NCBI GenBank assembly: GCA_030490835.1
Contig: CM059971.1
Span: forward strand, 103,978,095-104,042,094
Reading direction: 5' to 3'
Length of the DNA stretch: 64,000 bases
From: Annona cherimola
Lineage: Eukaryota > Streptophyta > Magnoliopsida > Magnoliales > Annonaceae
The notes under the pieces are model-generated. The model searched no databases. It had not been told where the DNA came from and saw nothing but the letters and a program-made list of their open reading frames with translations. Shown here in pieces: positions 24,901 to 35,323 of the stretch (the first letter of the stretch is position 1; every line of letters starts with the position of its first letter). Position numbers and translations under genes: made by a program.

Positions 24901-27900
24901 ATATTGAAAATCATTTCAATCAGTCTTCTGCAAGTCACATCATTTAAGAAATGTTTAAAATATGAAAATCATTTTGATCCATTCACCATAAAATTCATAC
25001 AATCATTCATTTAGATGAGAGGAATGCTTTAGAAGGTATAAATATTTAATTAAATGTTTTAAGATTCTGGTAAGAATCAAATAATTTCAATGGGTTGATC
25101 TCTTAATTAATCTTGATTTTTTTTGGTTCAACGTAAACATGTCGTGATGAGATTGAATAGTTAATGGAAGGTATCAATATTCAATGAAAGGTTTTAAAAT
25201 TCATGTAAGAACCTTCATTAAAGATCTTGATTTCTTGACTCGTGCAAAATTTCAAATTTAGATGAATTTTAAGTTCTTAGTTAAACAAGTGGTGATGAGA
25301 TTGAATTGTTTAGAAGTATAGATGTTAAATTTTAGGTTTTAAAAGTTGTGTAAGAGCCAAATAAATTTAATGGGTTGATATCATCCTTATAATGATGAGT
25401 AATGATTAAAAACAGCCGATTGGACAACCCCGGTTGTCCAATCGGTTGCTTATTTTATTTGCTTTTAGCCTTTTATTATTCTGAATGTCTAAACCATCTG
25501 AAATATTCATCTCCTGTATTAAGTTACGATGCAAAATTTCACAAAATTTGAAAATTTTACTACGTATTTTATTTATAAAATTGAAAATTTTATCCATTTC
25601 ATATTTACTGCCAAATGATGTTAAATATTATACATGTAAGTTTCCAGTCAAAGTGATTTTTTTGGAATTACATGTATATGCACATTTGTTTATATTAGAA
25701 ATGATTAGATTAAAATATATATTTTTTAGATTAAAAAATATATATTTTTAAAAAGCAACTAGCTGGACTGCCACAATTGCTCAAGCAGCTGTTTCTAATC
25801 ATTCCCTTAAAATGATCTTTATTTATTTAATTTGACTCATGTAAAACTTCAATTTGTTAGATGAATTTTAAGTTCTTAATTAAACAATTGATTATGAGAT
25901 TGACTGTCAGATTAGATATTATAAAATTATTCAGATGTCTATTGCATATGACATGTTACAATAAAAAATGAATGTTCGTTATGTGTGGTTCATGATGGAG
26001 TAGAATGGTGGACAGCGATTTATGTGGCTGATCGTTGTTAAGTAGGTCAAGACCCTTATAGTGATGAGGAATCAGACTGGTGTCAGCCTGGCATAAGACT
26101 TAGCTTGTAGTGTTCCCACAAAAGTGTTGAAGCAACTATTTTGAGTACTTCATGTGTCAACCATGGCATCAGAATTTTAAGTAGAATTGATTTGCATTGT
26201 TCTGGATGTGAATGGCTTGTCTGCTGTCAAGTTTACAAGTAAGATGAAAACCCCACATGCAAAAGACAAGGGAGCTGCGTGTAATTTCTATTATTTGTGC
26301 AAGAGAGATTGACTAAAATCAAGTCACAAGATAACCATAGCTAGAGAAAATGGCAATTCTATCATTCCCTTTTACTCTTCTATGTATCTGTTTGTTGTCA
26401 GGTTTTACTTGCAATATGTAGTAGTAAGCTTATTTGCTTATGTCAACAGGGCAAGAAATCAAACGCAGAAAGCGTCATCGTAGGAAGCATTTTGAGGATC
26501 AAGAACCATGCACGATGAGGGGTGTGTATTTCAAAAATATGAAATGGCAGGCAGCTATAAAAGTTGATAAGAAACAAATCCACCTAGGAACTGTTGGGTC
26601 ACAAGAGGAAGCAGCTCGCTTGTATGACAGGTGCCTAACTTTATCCTCTTTGTCAAGTATGATTGCTAAATGTGAATTTGAATGTGCACTTTTCTTTATT
26701 TCAATGAGAAACATTTGATATTTTACTGTAATTTACAGCCGTATAAAATACACAGGTCAGGATTGTGTTCTGGTCATAATGTCTCACTCAGATAAATAAA
26801 GACAAAATATACTCCCATATAGTCCATATTTTTCCTCTTTTGGTAACATCCTCTACTTGGAGCATTTTCTAGCTACTTTCTGGTCCTTAGAGGAGCAGCT
26901 TATCTCATATTGCTAGACACTAATTGGTCCAACCAGACAAACTGGCTTAGCTTTTGCTTCTACTATATTTTCTTAGAGCTGAAATCTGCTTAGTCATTTT
27001 TGCAGATATTCTTTTTAAGTATCTCCTGTAGGAGATCTCAGGTAAAGCATCATAATCATGAGAAGCAGTAAGTGTGATGAAGGAAAATATTAAATCAAGG
27101 AAAATATTAAATATTCTGTTGATGAAATCTATCATTGCGAGCTTCTATAGACCACCTTTGTGTAGTAATTTATTACACTTGTGTGGCCATGCCTTGATTA
27201 TTGATATCAAAAACCAAAATTTAAAGTGGCTATGATGAGTCTTATCTCTATCATCCCGTCTCAGGTAAAAGTATTTGCATAGTGGGCTGTCAGATATACA
27301 CTGATGGTCATTTACATAAAATCAAATGGGGAATAAGTTTGCATCACTGTTATTGATGCTTCAATATTGACTTGTTAGCCTCTTTTATGTTGCCTTGGGT
27401 TCACCACCCACATACTTTTCTGCTTCCTTGTTTCTCACTTTCCATCTCATGAATACTCTATTCCATTAAAATATTGTAGACAGAGGAATTACATGCGTGG
27501 GTTTGAAGCATCTGGCTAGCTTTGCTAGGACAACATTATGTTTGATGTTGATCTTGTGACATGTTGGCTAATTACTCTTGATAAACTATATGAGCCACTT
27601 TGGCTAAAGTCCTCTTATTCTCCTTTGATTCCAGTTGATATCATTTTTGGTTTTCTTCCAAGTCTTGTTGTTTGTAGGAACAACATCCTGTGCACTTGGG
27701 TGTAGTTAGCTTCGGTGCACTCAGGTGCAAATACTCATTTTTTTGAAAATTTTTATATGACTATTAATCTAAGTATACTTAACATGTGTCTCAATTTTTA
27801 CCATTTTTGGAGATGTGTAGATATTTTTTTTGAATTTTTTAAAATCAGTGACATTTTAGTAATTTAATTTTTTTTTAAAAAATAAAAAATAGGTTAAATA

Positions 27901-30647
27901 CATCTGGGTTCACCGAGCCTAAGTGCACCCGGGTGCATTTAGGCATATCTGTTGTAGGAATGTAAGCCTTGAAAATGTGCACTGATTTCTTTCGAAACCT
28001 TCACCCTAAAGCAAAGAAGCCTTTTCAGCAACACAGATGCCTTCTGATAAAACAGTGCATGTCCCATTATGCTCGTAAAACAAGCTTGTTCAACATTTGT
28101 CATAGAGCTTCAAATTGCTTGTTTTTTTGTATAATTACATGCAAATGGGTTTAGGGTGATTTTCTGCTTGCAAGTACGGTATGGAAGAAATGTTGACTGC
28201 ATGTTATTTTTCACTGATATCTATACAACAATAGAGCTTCTGAAGATACAGTCAATTGTTTGATTCAGTCTTTTATCTGTGGAAACCATATTTGTTGCTT
28301 GTTTTTTTCTTGGCAGAAAACTGAAGTTATTTTCAATTTGACATTGCATAATTTTGCCTTTTGGCTTCTGTAACTGAAACTTGTTACCTTCCACAGGGGT
28401 TGATGGGTATGTATATATGATAAGAACAGATAAACAATACTGGCAGTTCCTTCCCGTTCTGAAATTCGATTACATGCACATGTATTGTGTGTGTGTGTTT
28501 GTGTTTTTTTTTGAGACTGCATGTGTTGAGAGATGGAAAAATCTGTGTTTCTCAATGATGGAATTTACATGACAATCTTTTTGAGTCTGATATGTGTTGC
28601 TGTGTCTTGATGTATGCAAAGATCTTGGTTTTTCTCCAAGTTTTCAAGTGAAAAGACATAATTAGTCGAGAAGCTTTTCAAGTTAAACTTGTTGAAACCT
28701 GCATTTTTCCAAATAAGAACAATGATTGCAATCATTTTTGTTATTAATTGTCAAGATCAGTAGTATATTTAGTCTTCTTTGTGGCAACTCTTGGTCAATT
28801 GAATAGCGAAATGAAATACCCTTGCAGGGCTGCTTTTATGTGCGGAAGGGAACCTAACTTTGAGCTCCCAGAAGAGGAGAAGCAGGAACTTCGGCAATTC
28901 AAGTGGGATGAATTCTTAACAATGACACGCAATGCAATTACTAATAAGAGTAAGCCTATTTCTTCATTTTTATAGTAACGGAATGTCCCATCTTCTTGAC
29001 ATTGAGGTTGAAATGTCTGATTATGTTAATAGTTGTATGATAAGATGATAGTAAACTATCCGCTCATAACTTGGGTATTGCAATCACCATTATAAGTTGT
29101 TTTCATGTAAGCTGGGTCAACTAAATGGATCCTATTGCTTCTTCCCTACTGATTTTAGATTTCATCCTTAGAATTCCCAAGCACAAGTTCACATATGAAT
29201 AGGAAGAATTATCAGTCTCCTACCACTCCTTGCTTGTGGAGTTGCATTCATCATCATCGTAAGTTGTTTGCCACCTATGAGATGGATCCTGTTGCTTCAT
29301 GCCTGTCAATTTTAGGTTATGTTCTTAGTATTCTCAAGCGCTTCTACATTTTTTCTAATGGTATATAACAATGCTCTGTTTTTAGGTTGTTCTTAGTATT
29401 CTCAAGCGCTTATACATTTTTCGTAATGGCATATAACAATGCTCTGTTTGGCATTTGATTTTGTCGTATGACCTTTTAGTTTGATAAATTCGTTCCTTAG
29501 AATCTGTGCTGTTTCTGGTCTCTCTTCAACTGTGTAAGTGTACTTTCTCTCATTTCATTGCCTGTTATTCTACATTTATATTATCTTGAATTCATCATTT
29601 TCTAATTCTGTCATTTACTATTTTGCCCCCACATCCATCTTAATTCTCATTCTGTTTACTCTCCTTTTCCAATTTCCTTCCTCTTACATTTGGATCTTTC
29701 TAAAGGAGATTTTTCCATCATTAGAAAGTAAAAACTATTTGTAACTGCAGTTTTTGACTTTGTAACTGTAATTTTTGACCAACCATGACAGTCTGCAACC
29801 GTAGAGATGACAGCAGGTAGCTAATTTGTAAATTTAAGAACTCCTATAAACTTTACACTACATAAAGACTATATGGTATGGAGTCATTGCATCATTATTT
29901 GGATGTTTGATATGATGGACCTTATCATGGATGGATACCTGAAAACTTTCAAGGTGGAATTTCCATCCCATCTTAACTTTGTTTTCTTCCCTGATTGTTT
30001 GAAATTTCTTTTTTCCAAACATGTGCCCGTTGACTGACTGGAAAAATCAGAATTGCAGTTACCAAGAAGATTGTCTGAGTTCCTATGGCATGCAAATTTA
30101 TGATATCTGCATGAATCTTGGAAAATGGCATTTTCCTTTCTCCATTGCCCATCCTATGTAGTGAAAATTTTATAGAATAAAAGAAAAGGCCTTTTCATCT
30201 ATAGAAATCCTAAAGACAGGAGCAGAAAGCTTTGAACTTATAGATGGAAACCCTTTCTTGTTTTGTATTCATTTTCCCTAGTTAATTCCAAGCACAGACA
30301 CATTACTCATTATTCTGATTTGCTTCAGTTGCATGGATACTCTGAACAACTCCAGTATTCAAGAGAGGATTACTTTTTCATAGACCATGCTGTCCACTGT
30401 TACATGCTCATGATGCCTTCTTCTTTTGGAACTTTACAGTTTTGCATGACATTTCTTTGAGCGTGCTACTGGTTAATTTGATTGATTCCACTGTTTGTAA
30501 ATGTTTCCAGAACACCAGAGGCGGCTTGGAGCAGGGTCCCGGAAGAAGGTTGGGAACCTTATGCAGAGCAGTGACTCCGGAGGTGATCGAGTTGCCTCTG
30601 ATTATTCAGCTTCGGAGGAAATGGATGCAGATGCATCAAACTCTTGA
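21981..30647 (+). CDS. APD1: AP2/ERF 'Soloist' transcription factor (At4g13040/APD1-like), six coding exons
   Basis: Coding exons, joined by reading frame and GT-AG sites: 21981-22023, 23818-23957, 24596-24680, 26450-26630, 28828-28949, 30511-30647. They total 708 nt, or 235 aa, close to the 226 aa of Arabidopsis At4g13040. The N-terminus MVSLRRRKLLGLC matches the hallmark start of that family, which fixes the start codon. Residues 94-103 are a basic cluster (KRRKRHRRKH), a likely nuclear localisation signal. The single divergent AP2 domain spans about residues 111-170 (RGVYFKNMKWQAAIKV, then HLGT, EEAARLYDRAA and NF). The AP2 domain is split by the intron after the codon for R150. The tail is acidic and Ser-rich. 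Soloists are the one AP2/ERF branch outside the ERF, DREB, AP2 and RAV groups. The Arabidopsis protein is reported as a positive regulator of salicylate-linked defence. The function here is inferred from that similarity. No frame break was seen. Confidence 0.93.
22822..23237. mobile_element. Tourist-like (PIF/Harbinger) MITE, 416 bp, TAA duplication
   Basis: The ends are imperfect inverted repeats: GGGGCTGTCTGGCAAC on the left, and GTTCCCAAACAGCCCC on the right. They are flanked by TAA at 22819-22821 and 23238-23240. The TAA/TTA target site and GGGGCTGTTTGG type of end are those of PIF/Harbinger MITEs. It lies in intron 2 of the Soloist gene, and the ORFs within are not genes. Confidence 0.78.
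23285..23372 (+). mobile_element. Short RTE-type LINE 3' end remnant
   Basis: AGAATTAGAGGAAGG, then GGGAAATAGCTTATGATGACG, resembles the extreme 3' end of the other two RTE-like fragments, with a GATGACGACGACGAT tail. In intron 2 of the Soloist gene. Confidence 0.5.
25416..25445. repeat. Perfect 14-bp inverted repeat with 2-bp spacer
   Basis: CCGATTGGACAACC and GGTTGTCCAATCGG face each other across CC. Lies in intron 4 of the Soloist gene and may be the centre of a diverged MITE. Confidence 0.8.
27693..27948. mobile_element. Palindromic core MITE, GTGCACC-ended, in a Soloist intron
   Basis: Ends GTGCACTTGGGTGT and AAGTGCACCCGGGTGCATTT, with core ATCTAAGTATACTTAACATG. In the intron between coding exons 4 and 5. 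Confidence 0.7.
29311..29450. repeat. 70-bp tandem duplication in the last Soloist intron
   Basis: TTTAGGTT...TTCTTAGTATTCTCAAGCG occurs at 29311 and 29381, and both units end ATAACAATGCTCTGTTT. A weaker third relative lies at about 29,115-29,190. Confidence 0.82.
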
Positions 30648-30808
30648 TCTGTCTGGCAAATTTTAGGAAGGCCAGTTATAGCCCCGTTAGCTATTAGTAT
30701 TCGGGGTTGTGATTCTATGGCCACCCCATTATTTTTAATTGTGTATAAGAGCCCCTATTAGGGCGGATGATGTTGATCAACATAGTAATCCTGATGCAAA
30801 TGCAACTG

Positions 30809-30814
30809 AATAAA
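30809..30814 (+). terminator. Poly(A) signal AATAAA of the Soloist gene
   Basis: A canonical AATAAA lies 162 nt after the TGA stop at 30645-30647, in otherwise unexplained 3' flanking sequence. It is the first perfect hexamer after the stop. Confidence 0.55.
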
Positions 30815-31242
30815 GGGAGGGGGGTTAGCTTACAGCATGGATAGATCCATTTATGTCTCAATAGGTATACTTACTCTTGGAATCTTTATGTTGATGTTCT
30901 ACTTTTTTCACATGTGCATGTGAATGTTGTTTGTTAAACAAAATGTGGGTTTTCTACGTCTGCCCGCCAGCCTGCATGCATAGATATGCGTAGCTGTGCC
31001 TTACTGATCTGACGTGCCTACGGGCTTGTAGGCAGATCCCGTTGCTGTGCAAGATCAGAGCTTTACAGGCAAAACTTTGCCCAGTAGAAGTCTAGGGCTC
31101 TGTGGCTGGCCTCCCGCATTACAGAAAGTAAATGAGTGGCTTGGGGTTACCTACTTACCTTCTCTTGTTTTTCCAGGCTACCCTCTGAACTTCACTAGCT
31201 TCATGGACAAAATGGTGTTTAATATTGCTGCTGCACTATTCA

Positions 31243-31285
31243 TCAAAATAATAATAATAATAATAATAATTATAATAATAATAAT
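31243..31285. repeat. ATA/AAT microsatellite
   Basis: A run of about 14 AAT units with one interruption. Confidence 0.85.
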
Positions 31286-31904
31286 GCTGCACTAGCCCAT
31301 TCCAATCTTCAACATCTTACGCTTTAGCTGTTCAAAGCTTAGATGGAATGACGACAGGATGAAAATGTAAAATGAAAAAAGTGTTAGTTGTGTATTGGGA
31401 ATAGGAAAAAGTATATTGGAAATGAAAAAAGTAGGTTTTTGTTTGTTGGGAATGAGAGGTATTTTCCGAAATGGGAGATTCCATTACATTCCAATTCCAT
31501 TGTCATCCTGCCCAAACTTTCAACAGGCGACTCGGCTGCTAGCCTGCTACTTAGGCTTATGTCCGAATACAACAAAAGTGTTATGCTTCCGGCCAAAAAA
31601 GAACTCTAGAATGCATGAGATTAATCATGCTGAGCCCCGACGGGAGTCATGATTGGACCAATGAATCGAGACACTCCCTCGAACTCCTTTTTTGTTTGAA
31701 AATTGAAACCCAACTCATTTGTAACTAGCATCATTTGTTGTAAAATTCGATCTGATTCAGACGTTTCGGGAACGCCTCTAACAGAGAAACAAATAGTCAA
31801 GTTTGAAAGAATTATTGTTAACCTCTTTCAAATGCGAATCTATTTGATTAAGAAGCAAAAGACTTGCTATTACTTGTGATTATGAAGCAAAAGACTTGTT
31901 ATTA

Positions 31905-32160
31905 TGTGTGTTTGGAAAATGATAAAACTTTTTGGGTAAACTTTTTGGAGTAAAAGTTTTTCATTAGTAGAAAATAATGTGATATGATAGGAGTAATAAT
32001 GATAAGTAAATAGAATAAAATTAAAATAGATAGCTTAACTGTATAAGTAATTGTATAAAAATGATTGAAAAATAGGATACTTATATAAGTAGATGTGAAA
32101 AAATAATTAAAAAATAGGACAGTTATAAAAATTGAAAAGTTTTGTGTTTTCCCAAACACC
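31905..32160 (-). mobile_element. GGTGTGTTTGG-family MITE copy
   Basis: Starts TGTGTGTTTGGAAAATG and ends TTTTCCCAAACACC, with all family blocks in reverse orientation. Flanks TTA/TCA fit a three-base target site poorly, so the class is unassigned. Confidence 0.78.
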
Positions 32161-32224
32161 TCATAGTATCTCGAATTTAATTCAAACGTGGGATTGATTG
32201 GGAAGTGAGTCAATGCAACCCCAT

Positions 32225-32890
32225 TTAAAAAAATTTATTTGAATTTTTTTTATAAAACTATTATACTAGTCGTATTTAACATATGTATTAAGTTCTATCA
32301 TTTTTGAACATATTTATATATTTCTCTTTGATCTTTAAAAACAAGTCATTTTAAATGACTAAAATACCCTTATTTTTAAAAAATCAAAAAATATATATAA
32401 ACATCTCTAAAAATGGTATAAATTGATTTATAGATTAAATAAATCTAGATTAATCATCATCAACATCATTATCATAAGCCATTTCTTACCTAGGTGGGGT
32501 CGGCTGCATAGATTCTGTTGCACCATTGTTGGCAATTTAAGACTAAATTTTCTATAATTTGTAATATTTTTAAATCTTGTTTAATTACTTCCATCTATGT
32601 CTTTTGAGTCTTCCTCTCATTCTCCTACCACATTCTACTTGGATAAACTCTGTTATCATAACTAGTACTACTTCAAGCCTCTTTTTAACATGACCAAACT
32701 GTCTGAATCTATTTTCTCTCATTTTATCACAAATTGGTCTCACTTTTAAGTTTTCTCGTATTATTTCATCATAATTTTACCTTTTCTTGTTTCACTACCC
32801 ATCCATCTTAACATTCCAGATTAATAATTTTATAAAAATTTTCAAAAAAATAATTCCAAAAAATAAGTTTTGCACCAAGGTGCACTGAGT
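32225..32890. mobile_element. Palindromic core MITE split by the RTE fragment
   Basis: Left portion 32225-32454 and right portion 32818-32890 rejoin at the duplicated AGATTAAT. Ends with GCACCAAGGTGCACTGAG. Confidence 0.68.
32455..32817 (-). mobile_element. RTE-type LINE 3' fragment with 8-bp target duplication
   Basis: Read on the minus strand, it degenerately encodes the C-terminal tail seen in plant RTE-like LINEs (RFRQFGHVKKR, then GRRMRGRLKRH), followed by CCGACCCCACCTAGG and a GATGATGTTGATGATG 3' end. Flanks AGATTAAT at 32447-32454 and 32818-32825 are identical. It split a copy of the palindromic MITE (core sequence on both sides). Stops and frameshifts make it a pseudogene. Confidence 0.78.
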
Positions 32891-32907
32891 TGCTTCCTAA
32901 TTTGATT

Positions 32908-33245
32908 CCGGGGGACGGGATGCACTCGGGTGCATTTTACCATTTATTTTTTGTTTTTGAAAATTTTTAATATAATTGTTAATCTAGGTATAGTTAACAA
33001 ATATAATATTTTTTTACTATTTTTAGATACTTTTAGATATTTATTTTTAATTTTTTAAAATCAATGACATTTTCATTCACTGATTTCAAAAATAAAAAAT
33101 AAATATCTAAAAGTATCTAAAAATGGTAAAAAATATTATATATGTTAAATACACTTAGATTAACAGTTGTATAAAAAAAATTTGAAAAAATGAAATTTTG
33201 CACCGGGTGCACTGAAGCGAAGTGCACCTGGTGCACTATATCACG
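32908..33245. mobile_element. Palindromic core MITE, best-preserved copy
   Basis: Ends ATGCACTCGGGTGCATT and GTGCACCTGGTGCAC. Arms of about 150 bp mirror around 33,070 (AATGACATTTTCATT centre). Core TTAAATACACTTAGATTAAC is intact on the right. Confidence 0.82.
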
Positions 33246-33604
33246 TACCATTTGATTCACACTTTATGTTCAGAGAAATATTTATTTAGAAAATATTTCA
33301 ACTCTTTTTCATTTGTTTTATCGTATTATCAAAAATTACTTTCATTAAAAACTTAGTTAACATAAGATTAGCATTTCATTTTTTCGAGTGAATATATAAT
33401 TATTAACTTTGTTTCGAAAAGGTACAATACACATAGTACATGAAAATTTTTAATAAATGTGATTTTCGAAATTATTAATAAATGCATACAAATGAACATT
33501 ATAAATGGTTATAAATGAAACAAAAAGGCTGAGTGCGCTACGCACCCGGATAAGTGTGTCCTTTATACGCTCATCCATCGAATATGCCCAAATACTTTTA
33601 TATT

Positions 33605-34012
33605 TGGGTAGTGATAAAATTTTTTGAAATTAAAATTGAAAAGTTAGGCGTATAAATAGTTGTGTAGATGAAAAGTAGGATAGTTATATAGGAAAAATTG
33701 AAAAATAATTAAAAAATAATATAATCATTAAGAACGAAAAGTTTTAATAAGTCTAGCCATAAGTAAAACCTTTCAATTTAAAATTTTCACTTTCTACAAC
33801 TATTATATTTTTTAGTTATTTATTCCTATTTTCTTATACAAACTAATTTATTTCTCAATCATTTTCACATAACTATCTATATGATTAATCTATTAATGTT
33901 AACTTTATTTTCTATATTTTTTTTATTATTATCTCTATTATATCACATTATTTTTTTTATTTTAAAAATTTTTATTTAAAAAAATTTTCATATCACTTTC
34001 CGAACACAAGTT
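33605..34012. mobile_element. Second inverted pair of the GGTGTGTTTGG MITE
   Basis: 33605-33735 (reverse, partial) and 33768-34012 (forward) meet head to head: AAAATTTTCACTTTCTACAA on one side matches TTAAGAACGAAAAGTTTTAA on the other. It abuts the target duplication of the Mutator-like element at 34017. Confidence 0.65.
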
Positions 34013-34025
34013 TGAGAAGTTTTAT

Positions 34026-35008
34026 GGGCATTTCCCAAATATACCCATTACGTTTGACCGTATTTCCAAATCTGCCCACTATGTTTCGAAAATCCCAAAT
34101 ATACCTACTACGTTTTGCCAAAATCCCATATATGCCCACGCCGTCACTGACGTTTAGAAACGGCGTTACTAAGAAAGGGAAATGACGCATCTGCCCAAGA
34201 GCAAGGGCTAAATCGAAAAAGGGGAATTCAGGCTCGTCCGAAATCCCTAATTATCACCATGTACAAATCCAATGGAAACCGATGGGTTATAACAAGAATG
34301 AAATGCATTCTTTCTGCAATTATCATTTTTCTAACCAACTGGAAAAAAATATCAAAAATACAATAACATAGACAGAAGGAAAAAATTATCATTTTTGAAA
34401 CTAACGGGAAAAAATACCAAAAATACAATAGCATAAACAGAAGGAAAAAATTATTATTTTTGAAACCAACAGGAAAAAATACCAAAAATACAACAGCATA
34501 GACGGAAGGAAAAATATCATTGTGGGATTTAATTAACGGAACCATTGCACAATGGATGACATAATCCATATCATTTATGACAGCCTACTACTGGGGTTCA
34601 GTGGAATAATATGAAAGGAAATACCATATCGCACACTCTAAGATCCTACGTCTGGATTTGATATTTCAATTTCAGATATGCCCAAAAGCATCAAAAAAAT
34701 GAAATGAATACCTCAAATGGTCAGTCGTATGATGCACAACTCCTTCCTCCTTAGGCACTCTCCCGCTGCTGCTCTCTTCAAGTGAAACCCGAGCTCAATT
34801 TTTATAACTCATGCCAGGGGCAATCTGGGCATATTTGAAAAATTAGCAGCAACTGTACAACGTTTCCGTCGCTGAACGTAATGGTCACTAACGGCGTGGG
34901 CTTATCTGGGATTTTGGCAAAACATAGTAGGTATATTTGGAATTTCTGAAACGTAGTGGGCAGATTTGGAAATACCGTCAAACGTAATGGGTATATTTGG
35001 GAAAAGCC
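34026..35008. mobile_element. Mutator-like element, 983 bp, perfect 9-bp duplication
   Basis: The left TIR begins GGGCATTTCCCAAATATACC; the right end, reverse-complemented, begins GGCTTTTCCCAAATATACCC. The TIRs are about 145 bp, interrupted by small indels, and both contain an AACGGCG motif. The flanking repeat AAGTTTTAT is exact at 34017-34025 and 35009-35017. The interior contains a three-unit tandem repeat of about 64 bp. The element ends about 315 bp before the start codon of the trypsin-like gene, so it forms part of that promoter region. Confidence 0.86.
34320..34510. repeat. About 64-bp tandem repeat, three units, inside a Mutator-like element
   Basis: Block GGAAAAAATACCAAAAATAC recurs with a period of about 64 bp. 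The last two units are the most alike. Confidence 0.82.
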
Positions 35009-35283
35009 AAGTTTTATCGTTTAACAAACCTGCCCTTAACGGGAAGGAAGGTGACTGGGTGAGGGAAAAAAGAAATTCCTTCCCACTCTCTGTCGGCTCC
35101 GCGAGCGTTTCGTCTCTCTCACGAGGTCCCCGTCTCTTCCTTCGTCCATTTATTTATGCAAAAGAACTCCTCCACCTGAACCTCACTTCTTCTTCCTTCC
35201 TCCTACTCACCTCCTCACTCCAAAGTCCACACCTTCATCAATGCCGCTGTAATTCTCTATTTCAACCACCACCTCCTCCTTCT

Positions 35284-35284
35284 G

Positions 35285-35320
<36 letters not shown>
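35284..35320 (+). repeat. (AG)n microsatellite in the 5' UTR of the trypsin-like gene
   Basis: An uninterrupted AG run of about 17 units ends a few bases upstream of the ATG at 35324. GA tracts in core promoters or 5' UTRs are common in plants and can bind BBR/BPC factors; any regulatory role here is inference. Confidence 0.8.
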
Positions 35321-35323
35321 AAC

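Noticed and set aside
34228..34569. 113-aa ORF with repeated hydrophobic blocks
   Set aside because: It is the 64-bp tandem repeat inside a Mutator-like element read in one frame.
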